Below are positions 53,057 through 64,000 of a stretch of 64,000 nucleotides of DNA, one piece after another. How positions within the stretch are numbered: the stretch's first letter is position 1; the number at the start of each line of letters is the position of its first letter. A program made the position numbers and the translations under genes. Source of the DNA: Lithodes maja (lineage: Eukaryota > Arthropoda > Malacostraca > Decapoda > Lithodidae); contig JBAKBP010006575.1 in NCBI GenBank assembly GCA_037953745.1, forward strand, positions 44,952-108,951, read 5' to 3'. The notes under the pieces were generated by a model. It had not been told where the DNA came from and made no database searches. It saw only the letters and a program-made list of their open reading frames with translations.

Positions 53057-56000
53057 ATGTCGGGCCCTAGTACTGACGAGGAGCGAGAGATGCTAAGTGA
53101 GGAGGTGCCGTTAGTAACTAGTGAGGAGGATGCTAGACTTTTTGTGAGTAAGCAGTACCATGTGACGGAGGAGAGGCTGACTGGGGTGAATGTTTATGGC
53201 TTGCACCTGATAGCCAAGGTTTTGGGTCTATCCAATGTAGGAGGGATGTCCAAGGGGGAGCTGATTTCCTGGGTGTTGCGTGGGCGACATGGGGTTTCGG
53301 AGGAGAGGGCGTTTGGGGGGGTTCCTCCCCAGATCCCCTCTCACTCGACTCCCACAGTGCCGTCCACTCAGTTGCCGGAGGTTAGCACTCTCCCACAGAG
53401 GGATGAGAATTGGAAGATTGGAGTGCCCTCGGGCGGTGCGTATGGTGGTTCCCCAGTTCTTGCCCCCCCTCCTTCAGTAGTGGCAGCTCCCTCTTCCGGC
53501 CTGTCTCCTGAGATGATATTTAAACTCGAGCTTGCTAAAATTGAGTCTAGGAAGCAGGAGAAGGAGATTGAGGCTGAGACCAGGAGGCATGAGGCTGAGG
53601 TTAGGAGGCACGAGGCTGAGCTTAGATAAGACTCAGAGAAATATTGTGCTCAAATAGATTTAGATAAGACTCGTGCAGAGTCGACAGGGATTCGGATGGG
53701 CCGGGAGGGCCAAGTAAGAGAACAGTCCTTGTCTCACTTAGTCAAATTGGTGCCGGCATTTAGTGAAACTGAAGTCACAGAATTTTTTAATCGTTTTGAG
53801 AAGAAGTGTAGGGAGCATAATTGGCCTGAAGAGAAGTGGGCAGCTCTAGTCTCCTCAAGACTTACGGGTAAGGGTCTGAAGGCTTATGATGCACTGCCTT
53901 TAGAGTCTTGCATTGACTACCCAGTATTGAAGAGAGCTGTCCTACGGGCATACGAGTTGCAACCAGAAACATATCGATTGAAGTTTCGGGGTGTTACGAA
54001 GACTAGGGAGGCGACCTTTCTTGAACATGCCCGGGACTTAAAAGATGCACTTGCTAACTGGACACGTTCTGAGAAAGCTGAGACGGCTGAACAGTTGACT
54101 GAGCTGTTTCTGCTCGAGCAGTTTTATAAGTGTACTGGTGCAGATATGACTTTAACTATTAAAGAAAAGAACCCTAAAACTCTACAGGAGGCAGCTGAGA
54201 TGGCTGACCTCCGGCTATCATTAATTCGTGGGTGCGGGTCTGCCCAGCGTAGTGAGGCAGGTAACAAGGGGCGTGACACCCCACCCCCCCGAGTTAGTGA
54301 TATACATTATGCAAACAAGTACAAGAGCTATGATACCAAGACTGACCACAAGACTAACACCGTCCCATTTAAGAAGGGGCCGGGCCCTTCCCAGTACCAA
54401 GGGAAGCCCAGAGGGGAGTTGGAGTGTTATCTTTGTCATGAAAAGGGGCACTTTGCAAGAGTCTGTCCTAGCAAACCACCTACAGCAGCTGTGTCTTTGG
54501 CCTGCAACATTGGTGTGTCTCCGAAGTTTTCTGAGTTTGCCCGGGGCAGTTCGTCAGAGGCTGAGGCACAGCCAATGCAGAAGCACCTGGGAGGCTCGAA
54601 CCCTGCTCAGGATGTTTTTTGCGACCATAGAGGACGGGGTTGCGTGATGTGGGCGGGGCGCAAGCATGGAGTAGAGGTCTTGCGTGATACAGGTGCTTCC
54701 CAGACTCTGATGAATAACTTGACTGGCTACCCTATAAATGTGGCTCGGGTGGTAGTGGTGCAGGGTATTAATGCAACTCGGTCATACCCGCTGGTGCGGT
54801 TGGAGTTGGAGGTGGATGGTGTGACACGTGAATTGGATGTCGGGATTGTGGAGAAACTGCCAGTGGAGGGCGTCGACCTTCTTCTCGGCAACGACTTTGC
54901 AATGCCCGTTTCTGAGGTTCTACCCTTAGTCGTTGCCGAGAGGACGGCCGACGTGAGTAGGGAAGAGCAAGAGTGTGTCGAGCGGTGCCAGGCAGAACCC
55001 ATGGCGTGTGCTGTCACCCGAGCTCGGGCAGCTAAAGTGTCACAGCCTAGTCCTCCGTCTTCAGACCAGCAGAGGAACGATCAACAGGAGGAGGCTAAAG
55101 CTGGAGTTGGTTTTAAGAGTTTTGACTCGGCGGCTCTCCTGGGTGATTCAGTATTGGCACCTATGTTAGAGTCTGGAGAGGCCCCAGGACCTGTCACAGC
55201 TAGTGAGGAGGTAGGGCCGGAAGAGACTCCGGGGCAGCAACGTTGCACACGGAGAGAAAAAAGGGTTGCTCAGTTTGATATTGGGGAAGGACTTGGGTTG
55301 CTTCGGAAGCATCTAGACAGGTTGGTTCCCTCAGATATTTGTAAACTGCAGTTGGAGGATCCGGAAGTTCAGAAGTGTGGTAATGGTGCTGTCGAGATTA
55401 AACACGAGGACGGGGAAGCATGTCATGTGAACCTGTTGGAGGAGTTTGTGAGGCAACCACCTGAGCAGCCTACTGTCCCTGCGTTGGTCTGCCGCGGCCA
55501 AGGTGGAGAAGGAGAGGGGGGCAGTAGGGCACAGGTGGAGGAGAGTAGGGATTGTCATGTCTCGGCGAAGCAGTGGGCGGGGGACACGAGTCTGGTGGCT
55601 GTGGAAGTGCTAGAGCACCTGCCTGAGCAGCAGTGTGCAGCACTCCAGCACCAGCTCGGTTCATACCCCACTGGTCGTGCCGAGCCCCTGAGTCTCACAA
55701 CTCGGGCGGTGCGAGATGTTCCGCAGGCAGGTCATGTGACTGTTAAAAGACCGTTAGCCTCGTTGTTTCGGTGGTTTAAGGTGGGCGACGAGGCCTTGGC
55801 ATGGTTGCCAGGTCAGGGTCGACCCATGGCTGCCAAGGGTGGTGGTCAAAAGGAGGACATTGAGCAGATTGGTAGGGTCGGCTGTGGTATCGCAGTGCCC
55901 GGTCGTCACATAGCCTCCCAATGCTGCTCTAGTCTAATGCAACAGCCCTACCACAGACCGACTGTATCTGGCCATGTCGCTAAAAGCGGTGATGCTGCGC

Positions 56001-56818
56001 AGGCAGATGTCGTCACAAGGAATGTGGGGGTGCGCATGTACGGTATCGGCGGGGAAGCCTTAGCTATAATGAACTGTGGGAGTGACTGCACGGGTGGTAC
56101 TGATTGTCCCTCTCATGACCTGGCTGTTCTAGGGACGAAGGTGGAGAAGGAGGGAGACTACAGGTTAGAAGCTGCGGTCTCGGCTGGGTTGTGGGAGGGC
56201 ACAAGGCATGTTGTTCGTGGAGACAGTGCAAGGCAGTTATTTACTAGGCTATGGCAGTACTTTCGCATGTTTGTTGCTTCTCCAGGCCTGAGGTACGGGG
56301 TAGAATCCGACATGCAGGCTGGAGATAGTGCAAGGCTCAGTTTAATTCCCTGCCGTATAAATCCTGCTCGACAGCCTATGGTGCAAGCAGAGCTGGATTA
56401 CGTGTGGACGAAGGATCTGAGGGATAAGGAATGTCGTGAGTGGTCGTTGCGTGTAACTTTGTCCGAGCGCGCTAAAGAGGTATGTGGTTTTGTTGTGGAC
56501 GGGAGTACCTACCAGTGCAATGTTATGCCCTACGGACTTAAGAATGCACCAGCAACGTGTCAGAGCCTGATGAATGAAAGTGAAAAGGACAATGATGCGC
56601 TGGGGCATTTCGAGATCTATGTTCCAGCCTATGGTCCGGTCGGTGTAGTTTGCCCAGATCATTACCCTCTCAAGATCTTGGACCCGTTTCACAATCGGAG
56701 TATGAGGCTGACCAGGTGGTCACTAAGGTTATTGGTATATAACCTGGACATAAGCCATATTGCCGGTTGTGACAACGAGGTTGCATGTGGTCGTTCAGGG
56801 GTATATGATCCTGGATAA
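53057..56818 (+). pseudogene. Retrotransposon A polyprotein, copy 2, one nonsense codon
   Basis: It has the same domain layout as copy 1: SAP-like start, gag, CCHC knuckle (with Leu for His at the first His-like neighbour, CYLCHEKGHFARVC, ligands kept), DTGAS protease, then integrase and RT scraps. A TAA at 53627-53629 in the charged helical part splits the frame, and the rest stays open from 53630 to 56818. The helical repeat part is also shorter. It lacks the integrase core and RT YxDD at the same points as copy 1, so the deletions predate the split of the two copies. Confidence 0.82.
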
Positions 56819-57303
56819 ATTGACACACGGGTAGCCTCCTGCTTTAGTTTGAGTAGTATTTTGCGCTTGGTGCTTGTTGGCTCGCGGTTGTAGCCCAGCG
56901 TATTGGGTCGTAAAGCAGGATTGTTGAGCGTTTGGTATAGAAGAAAAATAGGCTGCCCTTATAGTGCAGCCGGAAAAAAACATATTCAAATATAAAAATC
57001 ATATAAAAACTCTTTCTTTTTGATGAAGATAATTGTAGAAGTTTGTCATAGCCTATAAGGTTTGAGTAGTCCACGAACTATCAAACGGCTGAGCTGCTGT
57101 AAGCTCGCTCTGGGAGCATGATATTATGTCTTTTACTATTGTTGGGAGGAGTTATGAAATGTGAATTTTTTTTTATAAGATGTGTTTTAGTGATAAACTC
57201 AGCGTTGTTTTAGTGCCATGCGGTCGCTGGGTGTGAGGGGTTTGATGGGGTTCTGTATATCAGATTTTAGCTCAGGGTTGAGCAAGTAAAATCTTGGGGG
57301 AGG
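56819..57303 (+). other. 3' noncoding region and polypurine tract, A copy 2
   Basis: It matches 50514-50996 and ends in the same G-rich tract before LTR3. Confidence 0.65.
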
Positions 57304-59154
57304 TGTGACGCATGTCGAGTATGAGCATGCTGTACAGAACGCCCAGTCAGGCCCCACTCTCGCTAGGATCGTCAGGGCAGGAACTTTGGCTGTAGTCTGT
57401 GTAGAGTTTCCTAACTCAGTTTATGTGAACCGTTGTACTATAAGTATTATCATTATGTATTTTGTTTTCTTCTAAGTCAACGAGTTCTATTTTATATCAT
57501 TAGTTATAAGTATTGTGTGTGGGACTTATATACAATGATGAGAGAGAGGGTTATGTAACGTGGCGGGGGATTAGTGAGTACGCCACGCGGGCCGGTAGGC
57601 CTAATTCCCTCCTTCCTCCTCCCTTCCTCCCTTTCAGCGCGTGGGAAGTTCTTTGTCAATCCCAGATTGAAAGAGAATATGACGTCATGATTGCCAGTGG
57701 GCGGTCCTTAAGTAGTTTGAGATATGCCGCTAGAGGGCCGAGTATAAAAAGAGAGGTTTTTGCCACCATGCTTCAGAACTCATCAGGCAAAGCGACCTCT
57801 CATATCCCTTGCAACTAAATATATTCTTCCGACTGATGTGAACTTTCTCTACTCTCTGAACAGCCTATCTTCTTCCCTTCTCGACCCTTTATAACCTCAA
57901 TGACCCCTTTGGTGCAGATTTAGTCAGCCAAAGTATTATCGCTTGAGTTCTCACGAGATAAGTGCCTGTTAGATAGCCTATTTTTGGAAGGGTTAACTAG
58001 AATAGGATTGATTGATGTTTGTTGCACTCGTATATGTATTTCCCTGTGTACTATTATTCATGTTCCTGTTTTCTGCTGGTTTAGGTAATGCTAGACTGGG
58101 ATAGGGTTCCTCGAGTTGTGATTTCCTATGAGTGCTAGGTTGGTTGAACCAGCACAATTGCAACGGAGACGTGGGAAGCCTAGGGGGTCTTTTTGATTGT
58201 GTACCGTGGGAGTTTAGCACTGTGTTGCGAGTGAGGGCTTTTGCCTGTGCCACCCAACACTGTGCTATCTCATTTGCTTGACTTTGAGAGGATCGCCAGG
58301 AGAGAACCAGATACTAGTGATCTGGATCTCTCAAGAGAGCATCCCGTCAATTACCGTAATTTGGCCGCACAGTCTTAAGGACCTCGCTAGGCTACGAGCC
58401 GCTTGCTCAGCCATTGTCTCTTAACCTTAGATATCCCAGCTAGACTTTGCTCGACCAGCAGATACAGCATAGTATTGAAGCTTCTCCTTATGTATATTAT
58501 TGTTTAAGCACTATTGATTTCATGTGTGGCACGCTTAGCTACTTCAGAGATTAGTGGCCCACGAGCACAATCTTAGTAGGCTATTGCCAGTGCATTGTCG
58601 GAGTACTTCTTCTTAATGTTTGCCATATCCTATTGCTTATTCTTATAATTCTTCTTATGTCAATTTAAAGCCTTTAATTACCAGTGAGTTATTCATTAAA
58701 TTGCTGTTCAAAATCCGATACTTACTTCTTATGAGTATTCGAGAAGCATCTAACTTATCAGAAGATTCCTTGCTTGATGCTCGAGGACTATGTTTAACGT
58801 AACGTAATAGTGCCGATCCGAAGTAGAGGGTGGAGGACTTCTTAAGTTCTTAGTTCAAGGGTGGATTACTTCGGCTTCGGCCAACACTATTCTTTAGTGT
58901 TGTAGTACTTTCTTCTTTGTTTGATTGTTGACCAGACTAGATAACTCCCGTCTTGTTATTAGTCTGTTGTGTGAAACGCTAGTACCGAGTTCTTGTATAC
59001 CCCGTTATAGCAGATAGAACTCTGGAGGGTAGTGGCGTTTTTTGTTCGGCTGGCAGTACTCTGGGGTTGGGATCGTGTGTTTTCCGTTGTGGCAGCGAGC
59101 CATACTCGAGTCCTGTGTAAGAGCCCTAGTGTACCCGAGTGCCCGGTCGTAACA
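57304..59154 (+). repeat. LTR3 (LTR0-type)
   Basis: It is 1851 bp and acts as the 3' LTR of A copy 2, but its body is that of LTR0 and not LTR1/LTR2: TGACGTCA at 57680-57687, TATAAAAAG at 57743-57751 and a GTGAACCG variant from about base 120 of the LTR. It is followed by CCGA and element B RT. Confidence 0.9.
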
Positions 59155-59676
59155 CCGAACACCCAGGTCTCACTACTCAGGTAACGCACGACGTGGACGT
59201 CGGTGATAATGTGCCCTTCAAGTCAGTGCCCTACCCCGGTAAAGTTGTCAGCTTTACGGGAGGAGTTAAAGTACATGGTTGAGAGAGGGATGATCACTGA
59301 AGGTTATGTGAAGTGGACATCACCCGTCACGTTGCAGCCAAAACCTGACGGCAAGGTGCGGTTCTGCATAGATTTTCGTAGGCTAAATGGCTTGACCACT
59401 ACCAACCCTTACCCTTTGCCTCGAGTTGACGACAGTGTGGACAAGATAGGGAATGCAAAGTACCTTACTAAAATTGATCTTGTAAAAGGCTACTGGCAAG
59501 TACCCCTGTCGGACCGAGCTAAGCAAGTTTGTGGTTTTGTGGTAGATGGCAAGACCTACCAATGTAACGTAATGCCTTATGGGCTTAAGAACGCACCTGC
59601 CACGTTTCAGAACCTGATGAACGATATTTGTGACGAAATCCCTAACTGCACGGTCTACCTTGATGATCCAAGATAG
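59155..59676 (+). pseudogene. Element B RT fragment, second copy
   Basis: It is identical in translation to 3621-4142, ending two codons after YLDD. Confidence 0.85.
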
Positions 59677-59964
59677 TCGTGCACGGTGTGTGGGTTGAGC
59701 AGGAGTAAAATTAGGCTATCATAACGCCGTCCAAAAAGATTATAAAACAATAAAATAAACAAGAAAACTCTTTCTTTTTTTTTAGTTTTGTAAGTCTTTA
59801 TTGTTGTAGCATGATGCATGCGATATTGTGTTTTATGTATAATTCACACTTCAGTTGTTGTGCACCTTTTGCAATTGGTGGCAGCTAAGGGTAGCAGGTC
59901 GGTTGGTTGCCTGTCAGATTTTGATAATGCTTCTAAGGTCGATTATCTAAAATCTTGGGGGGGC
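59677..59964 (+). other. Element B 3' noncoding region, second copy
   Basis: It matches 4143-4430, including the G-rich tract. Confidence 0.6.
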
Positions 59965-61774
59965 TGTGACGCACCCAGTGCTTGCAACGCAACCTGATTG
60001 TACTCCTTGGTACTCGACTGTACCGCCCGTGATCTGGCTACCGTCAGCCGCTATGTATATTGAGTGTGACAACTTATAACTATGTTCTTTGTATCTCTGC
60101 AAAGGTCTCGTCATGTGCTAACCAGTGGTGGGTTTTGTTTTAAGCCATGTCGAGACCTTCCATTTAACATGTAGTATCAATAGAGAAGTTGATAGATAAG
60201 ACAATGGGAGTTCAGAGAGAGAGAGAGTGAGTTAGGCTTCAGAGCAAGAGGGTAGCAACGCGCCACGCTGCCGGCCGGGTGGGTTGCCAGACGTATGGAC
60301 TGGTTGGCAGCCTTGCGCTTATAGCTAGGCGCGACAGGGTTGGTAGTCCATTGTTGCCTGCCTACGCTGCTTGGGCTGGGCCCATGTTGTCGTACAGCAC
60401 ACTGCCTGGAGACTCGCTGCGTGTTCCATGATCAGGTTGCCTAGAACCTTTGAGATTCTAACATCCCTTGCCCTCTCTCCCAACTTCTCACGGTTGCACT
60501 CTTTCTCTCTGACGACATTACTCTCATTTCATTCTTCTCTCTATTTAAATGCATAACCTTCCCTTGAGGTCCTAAAGGAGTTTCAGCACTCACCTCTCGT
60601 ATTACTCTTAGGACAAGCATATATTTACATGTATTAGATTTAAGGGGTTAATGTGAACAGCGGTCTTCTTGATGAGGATAGTTGGTGAACGTTCTATATG
60701 TTCACGAGTTATATGCCCCGCTCATCATCCCATTTGTGACTAGACTGGTGCCATGTGTAAGAGCCCGACCATGCCCAGGAGTTGTCTGTAGAGGGACGAG
60801 GACTTGGCCTTGATTTGCATACCGAGCCAGGAGCGAGTGTAGCACCCGAGACTACAGCTCGCTCGTAGTGCCGGTATAGTAGAGTAACGTAATTTATCTC
60901 TCCTTGTGTTCTCTACAGTCTTTTCCTGGGTTCTCGCTTTCAGTGCTGGGACTCGTTGTTCCTGTGACTTGGCCTGCTAGCTAGAACACATGGGGATGAT
61001 GAGTGGGATATATCTTTATTTTACTATGCATTGCAGCTCTCTTTAAGTATATGTATGTAACACTTTACAATACACATTACTCACACACAAGACAACACTA
61101 TTAATACTTTCATGTATCAATTAACTGCACTGTCGTTTTGCTGCTGTGTCCGGAGTTCTGTTGCGTAGGGCGCATACGGACTCGGAGGGGAGACAGAGTG
61201 AGAGAAGCGAAGTAGCCTATGCGGTAGTAGGCTACCGGCGCAGTACTGTTGCCTGCAACCTTTTAGTTATTCCAAGTATAGATTCATTATTATAATAAGT
61301 GACTACTATTTATGTTCCTCCCATGTGTATTATTAGGTATCTACTGGGTCATGAACATCTTGTATGCTACATGCTAGTGCATGTTAGTAGGGGACAGTTA
61401 ATGTAGTGCACGCGCTTTCAAGTAGGCGTGTACATTTGTCATTTAGCATTTCACTGTCATACCTTTAGCCTGCTTCTATTCTACATTATTAGAGGCTTAA
61501 TATTAACGTAGTTTCTTGAGTATTGCATTTCTTTAGTAATAACGTAACCTATAAATGTCTGAGGGAGTTTAGCCTCATAGCCTACCCCTGTTGTACACTT
61601 TCGCCGAGTTAAGGTACCTCGTTACCGTAGACGATAACTCTGTAGGGCGTTGGTGCTTTTGTTGTCTGGAGCATATAGTATTTGGGACTGGAATCGAGCG
61701 TGTCGTTGCCACTTAAGCCATTTCTGTCCTACGATCAAGAATCCCGAATATGTATTGCCGATCCAGCCGTAACA
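59965..61774 (+). repeat. Element B 3' LTR, second copy
   Basis: It matches 4431-6240 with about one base change. Confidence 0.8.
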
Positions 61775-62022
61775 CTACTATAATAATCAGTGTTCCTCAG
61801 AGCTTTCCCAGTGTATACCACCTCCTTTACGTAGGGCACGTGGTACCCGTCTTGCAACTCAATCCCACCCCTACTCTGTGCAACTCTCCAACCCAAGAGT
61901 GAAACATTACTCTCAAACTTTCTTCTACTCAACAGCTGAGTTCTGGAACTCTCTCCCAGAATCAGTCTTTCCCTCTTCCTATGACTTAAATTGCTTCAAA
62001 CTCTGTGTGTCCAAGCATTTGA
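61775..62022 (+). pseudogene. LINE 3' remnant, second copy
   Basis: It matches 6241-6488, with one A-to-C change near 61822. Confidence 0.6.
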
Positions 62023-62256
62023 CCTAACCTTGCCCTAAACCTAGTATATGTCCCCTAGACGATAACATACCTTAATGAGAGACTGAAGAGGTTGATGCAG
62101 TAGGTTGAGAGGCTGAAGAAGAGGTTGCAGTAGGTTGAGAAGAGGTTGATCGGTTCCAGTGGATCATCAGGGTCGTCGTCGAAATCACGCGGTTAGAAAT
62201 CAACGCAATAGAGACTCGTAGCCTCAAATTCCTTCAATCATGAGAATCCCGCCATT

Positions 62257-62382
62257 CATACACAAAATGTAGAAAGGCTGTGGCGAGACGTTAAAGAATA
62301 TATTAAACGTCCTGGTATCCGTCCCCAATATCTGTCCCAAAGCACATACGACCTCCATCGCCTCCATTTTCGAACTGAGCCT
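62257..62382 (+). pseudogene. ISXO2-like scrap, second copy
   Basis: It matches 6723-6848. Confidence 0.4.
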
Positions 62383-62404
62383 AGCCCCCGCTCGGCGAGG
62401 GGCG

Positions 62405-62495
62405 TGACGTGACGACTGAAAGACTGTGTGATTGGTTAATAATTTGATTGAAGTCTGTGATTGGTTCCATGAGTGACGGGAAGCATTGTGATTGG
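62405..62495 (+). promoter_or_regulatory. CRE-like and CCAAT cluster, second copy
   Basis: It matches 6871-6961 with all three ATTGG motifs kept. Confidence 0.35.
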
Positions 62496-63028
62496 TTCAT
62501 GCTATGGTTCATGATTCCTAAAAAGACCGCTAGGTGTAGTGACGTTCGACTGACAGGTCGAGGGGAAGAGCTCCCAAAGGACGACCATTGTGCATTATTG
62601 GGGCGCGGCCATCGACAGGGAAGGATTTTTTAGTTTCTCGTATTTCACTTATAGTGAATTTGCGACGGTAATTACATGTACACCAACAAAGTATCATTCA
62701 TGAAAGTGATAACACACTAATAATCATCGATGGGGTTCATAACTGGTTGGTCATAAACTAATACCTAAGGCTGTTTTGGGATAGAAATCAGGGCTAGGAA
62801 AGATATTTGTATATTGTATGATCCATGGTGTTAGGGTGGTCTCATTAACTATAAGTAAGTTAATGTATGTACATATGTCAAACTTTAAGTATTAATGAAC
62901 AAATGGTAATATACTTATTTTTTAACTGTCCTTTATTATTTAGATAATTTGAACTTTTGTCTGTTATATTCTTAATTTTCTCCCATCTAAATTATGGGTC
63001 AGAAAATGGGACTTAAATCCGTAACACA
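62496..63028. other. Nothing recognised, second copy of 6962-7498
   Basis: AT-rich, as in the left copy. Confidence 0.5.
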
Positions 63029-63035
63029 GTATATA

Positions 63036-63076
<41 letters not shown>
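63029..63076. repeat. TA microsatellite, second copy (12 bp shorter)
   Basis: It aligns with 7499-7562. The length difference is the clearest sign that the two segments are separate molecules or alleles. Confidence 0.95.
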
Positions 63077-63079
<3 letters not shown>

Positions 63080-63869
63080 TATATACACCAAGTGTTGTAT
63101 GGTATATTGGGGTTTATTATATAGACAAATATAATATAAGGAGTAAAAAAACTGGGTGAGTTATACTTTATATTATGATAGGAGTTTATTTTACTGTTAT
63201 ATTACTAAGTGGTTATGGATGAGTTATTAGTGTAGAGATATATGGAGTGAACCTTCCTTAGTCAGTGCCCTGAGTGAAGTGAGCTATTTAGCTACCTCTA
63301 TGTTAGAGGTAGGGTGTGATTGACTTGTCAGCATATCCCTAACTGGTTCACGAGTGATTTGTATATTAACACTGACATTCTGTGGGGAAAAGATGTTTAT
63401 AGTTATAATTGTTTATACTTCGTAAATATAGACACATTAGATAGATATATCTCTGTGATGAGATTAACTTGGGGATTAAGAATGTGTAGTGACATACGCG
63501 GTTAACTAAAGGAGTTAATAGGTTATATTAGTATTACAAATAATGGGGTATAATACATATACTGTATATACAGTTATATTTAATAATCTTAGAATGCTGA
63601 TGGAACACAGGATGGTTAAATTGATAGTGAGTATTAATAAGACTGGGCATATTAAGTGATTGAATCTCGGTTACCTGCATATATATTTAAGTATAATATG
63701 CAGGTTACACGCCCCTTCTTGAAAATTGTTCCACCAACATCCTTAATAGAATAAAGACGAAAACAAAATATATATGAGTATGTCTGCTAAGGATGAGTTC
63801 TTCTGTTAGACACTTCAAGAATAGCAAGATGTAGATTCATGTGATTGAGAGTAATAAATGCAGTGAAGA
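63077..63869. other. Nothing recognised, second copy of 7563-8348
   Basis: Same AT-rich sequence as the left copy. Confidence 0.5.
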
Positions 63870-63933
63870 GGAGATAATATTATTTTTATTAATCTCACCA
63901 CCACACCCCCAATGAAATTAATTAAAGTATATA

Positions 63934-64000
63934 TGATCCACCGGGATTCGAACCCGGGTTATCACACACATATTTTTGCCACCTTAACCATTACACCACC
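63934..64000 (-). pseudogene. tRNA-like sequence, cut by window end
   Basis: It matches 8413-8479, with box B intact and the last bases of the head missing at the edge. Confidence 0.6.

Larger units (their letters stand above)
57304..64000. repeat. Second copy of the 1770-8478 segment
   Basis: From the start of LTR3 to the window end the sequence repeats 1770-8478, at an offset of 55,534 bp up to the TA microsatellite and 55,522 bp after it. I count about ten single-base differences or small indels by eye. The two segments are preceded by different DNA: element B integrase on the left, A copy 2 on the right. The unit may extend beyond the window. Confidence 0.92.

Overview
This window looks like gene-poor animal DNA, built almost wholly from mobile elements nested inside one another. 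I find no convincing host gene, rRNA, CRISPR array or bacterial-type operon. The element mix (CR1-like, jockey-like and RTE-like LINEs, Ty3/Gypsy and BEL/Pao LTR elements, piggyBac with TTAA footprints, tRNA-derived repeats, long TA and GA microsatellites) fits an aquatic invertebrate. A decapod crustacean is my best guess, but this is inferred from repeat style only and is not certain.

Left part (1-13.8 kb). The window opens inside a Ty3/Gypsy element, here called B, whose integrase precedes its reverse transcriptase (the Gmr1-like domain order). A solo LTR of a sister family, A, sits at 1770-3620 with a 4-bp target duplication. B ends with an LTR at 4431-6240. Then come a LINE 3' remnant, an ISXO2/Merlin-like scrap, CCAAT/CRE-like motifs, a TA microsatellite, a 315-bp tandem array holding tRNA-like heads, a TTAA-flanked MITE and a 5'-truncated jockey-like LINE with a poly(A) tail.

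Middle part (13.8-33 kb). A 5'-truncated CR1 copy precedes a decayed minus-strand gag-protease element. That element is split by a piggyBac element (19485-28308, TTAA on both sides). The piggyBac is in turn split inside its transposase gene by a near-complete CR1 LINE (21369-26446, 20-bp target duplication). To the right lie an inverted pair of tRNA-like sequences, microsatellites, MITEs, a 41-bp minisatellite and several copies of an unclassified repeat.

Right part (33-64 kb). An RTE-like LINE on the minus strand is split by a BEL/Pao element (35527-42694, 5-bp target duplication) that carries an SGNH-hydrolase ORF ahead of gag and has lost its RT core. At 44665-59154 lie two A elements sharing LTRs in tandem (LTR-internal-LTR-internal-LTR). 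Their ORFs keep gag and protease but have lost the catalytic parts of integrase and RT. From the third LTR (57304) to the window end the sequence repeats 1770-8478 at about 99.8% by eye, with a period of 55,534 bp. The boundary falls in an LTR, which suggests unequal LTR recombination or an assembly artefact.

The parts do not form a host pathway. What they record is an order of insertions, and a set of non-autonomous elements that depend on proteins supplied from elsewhere.
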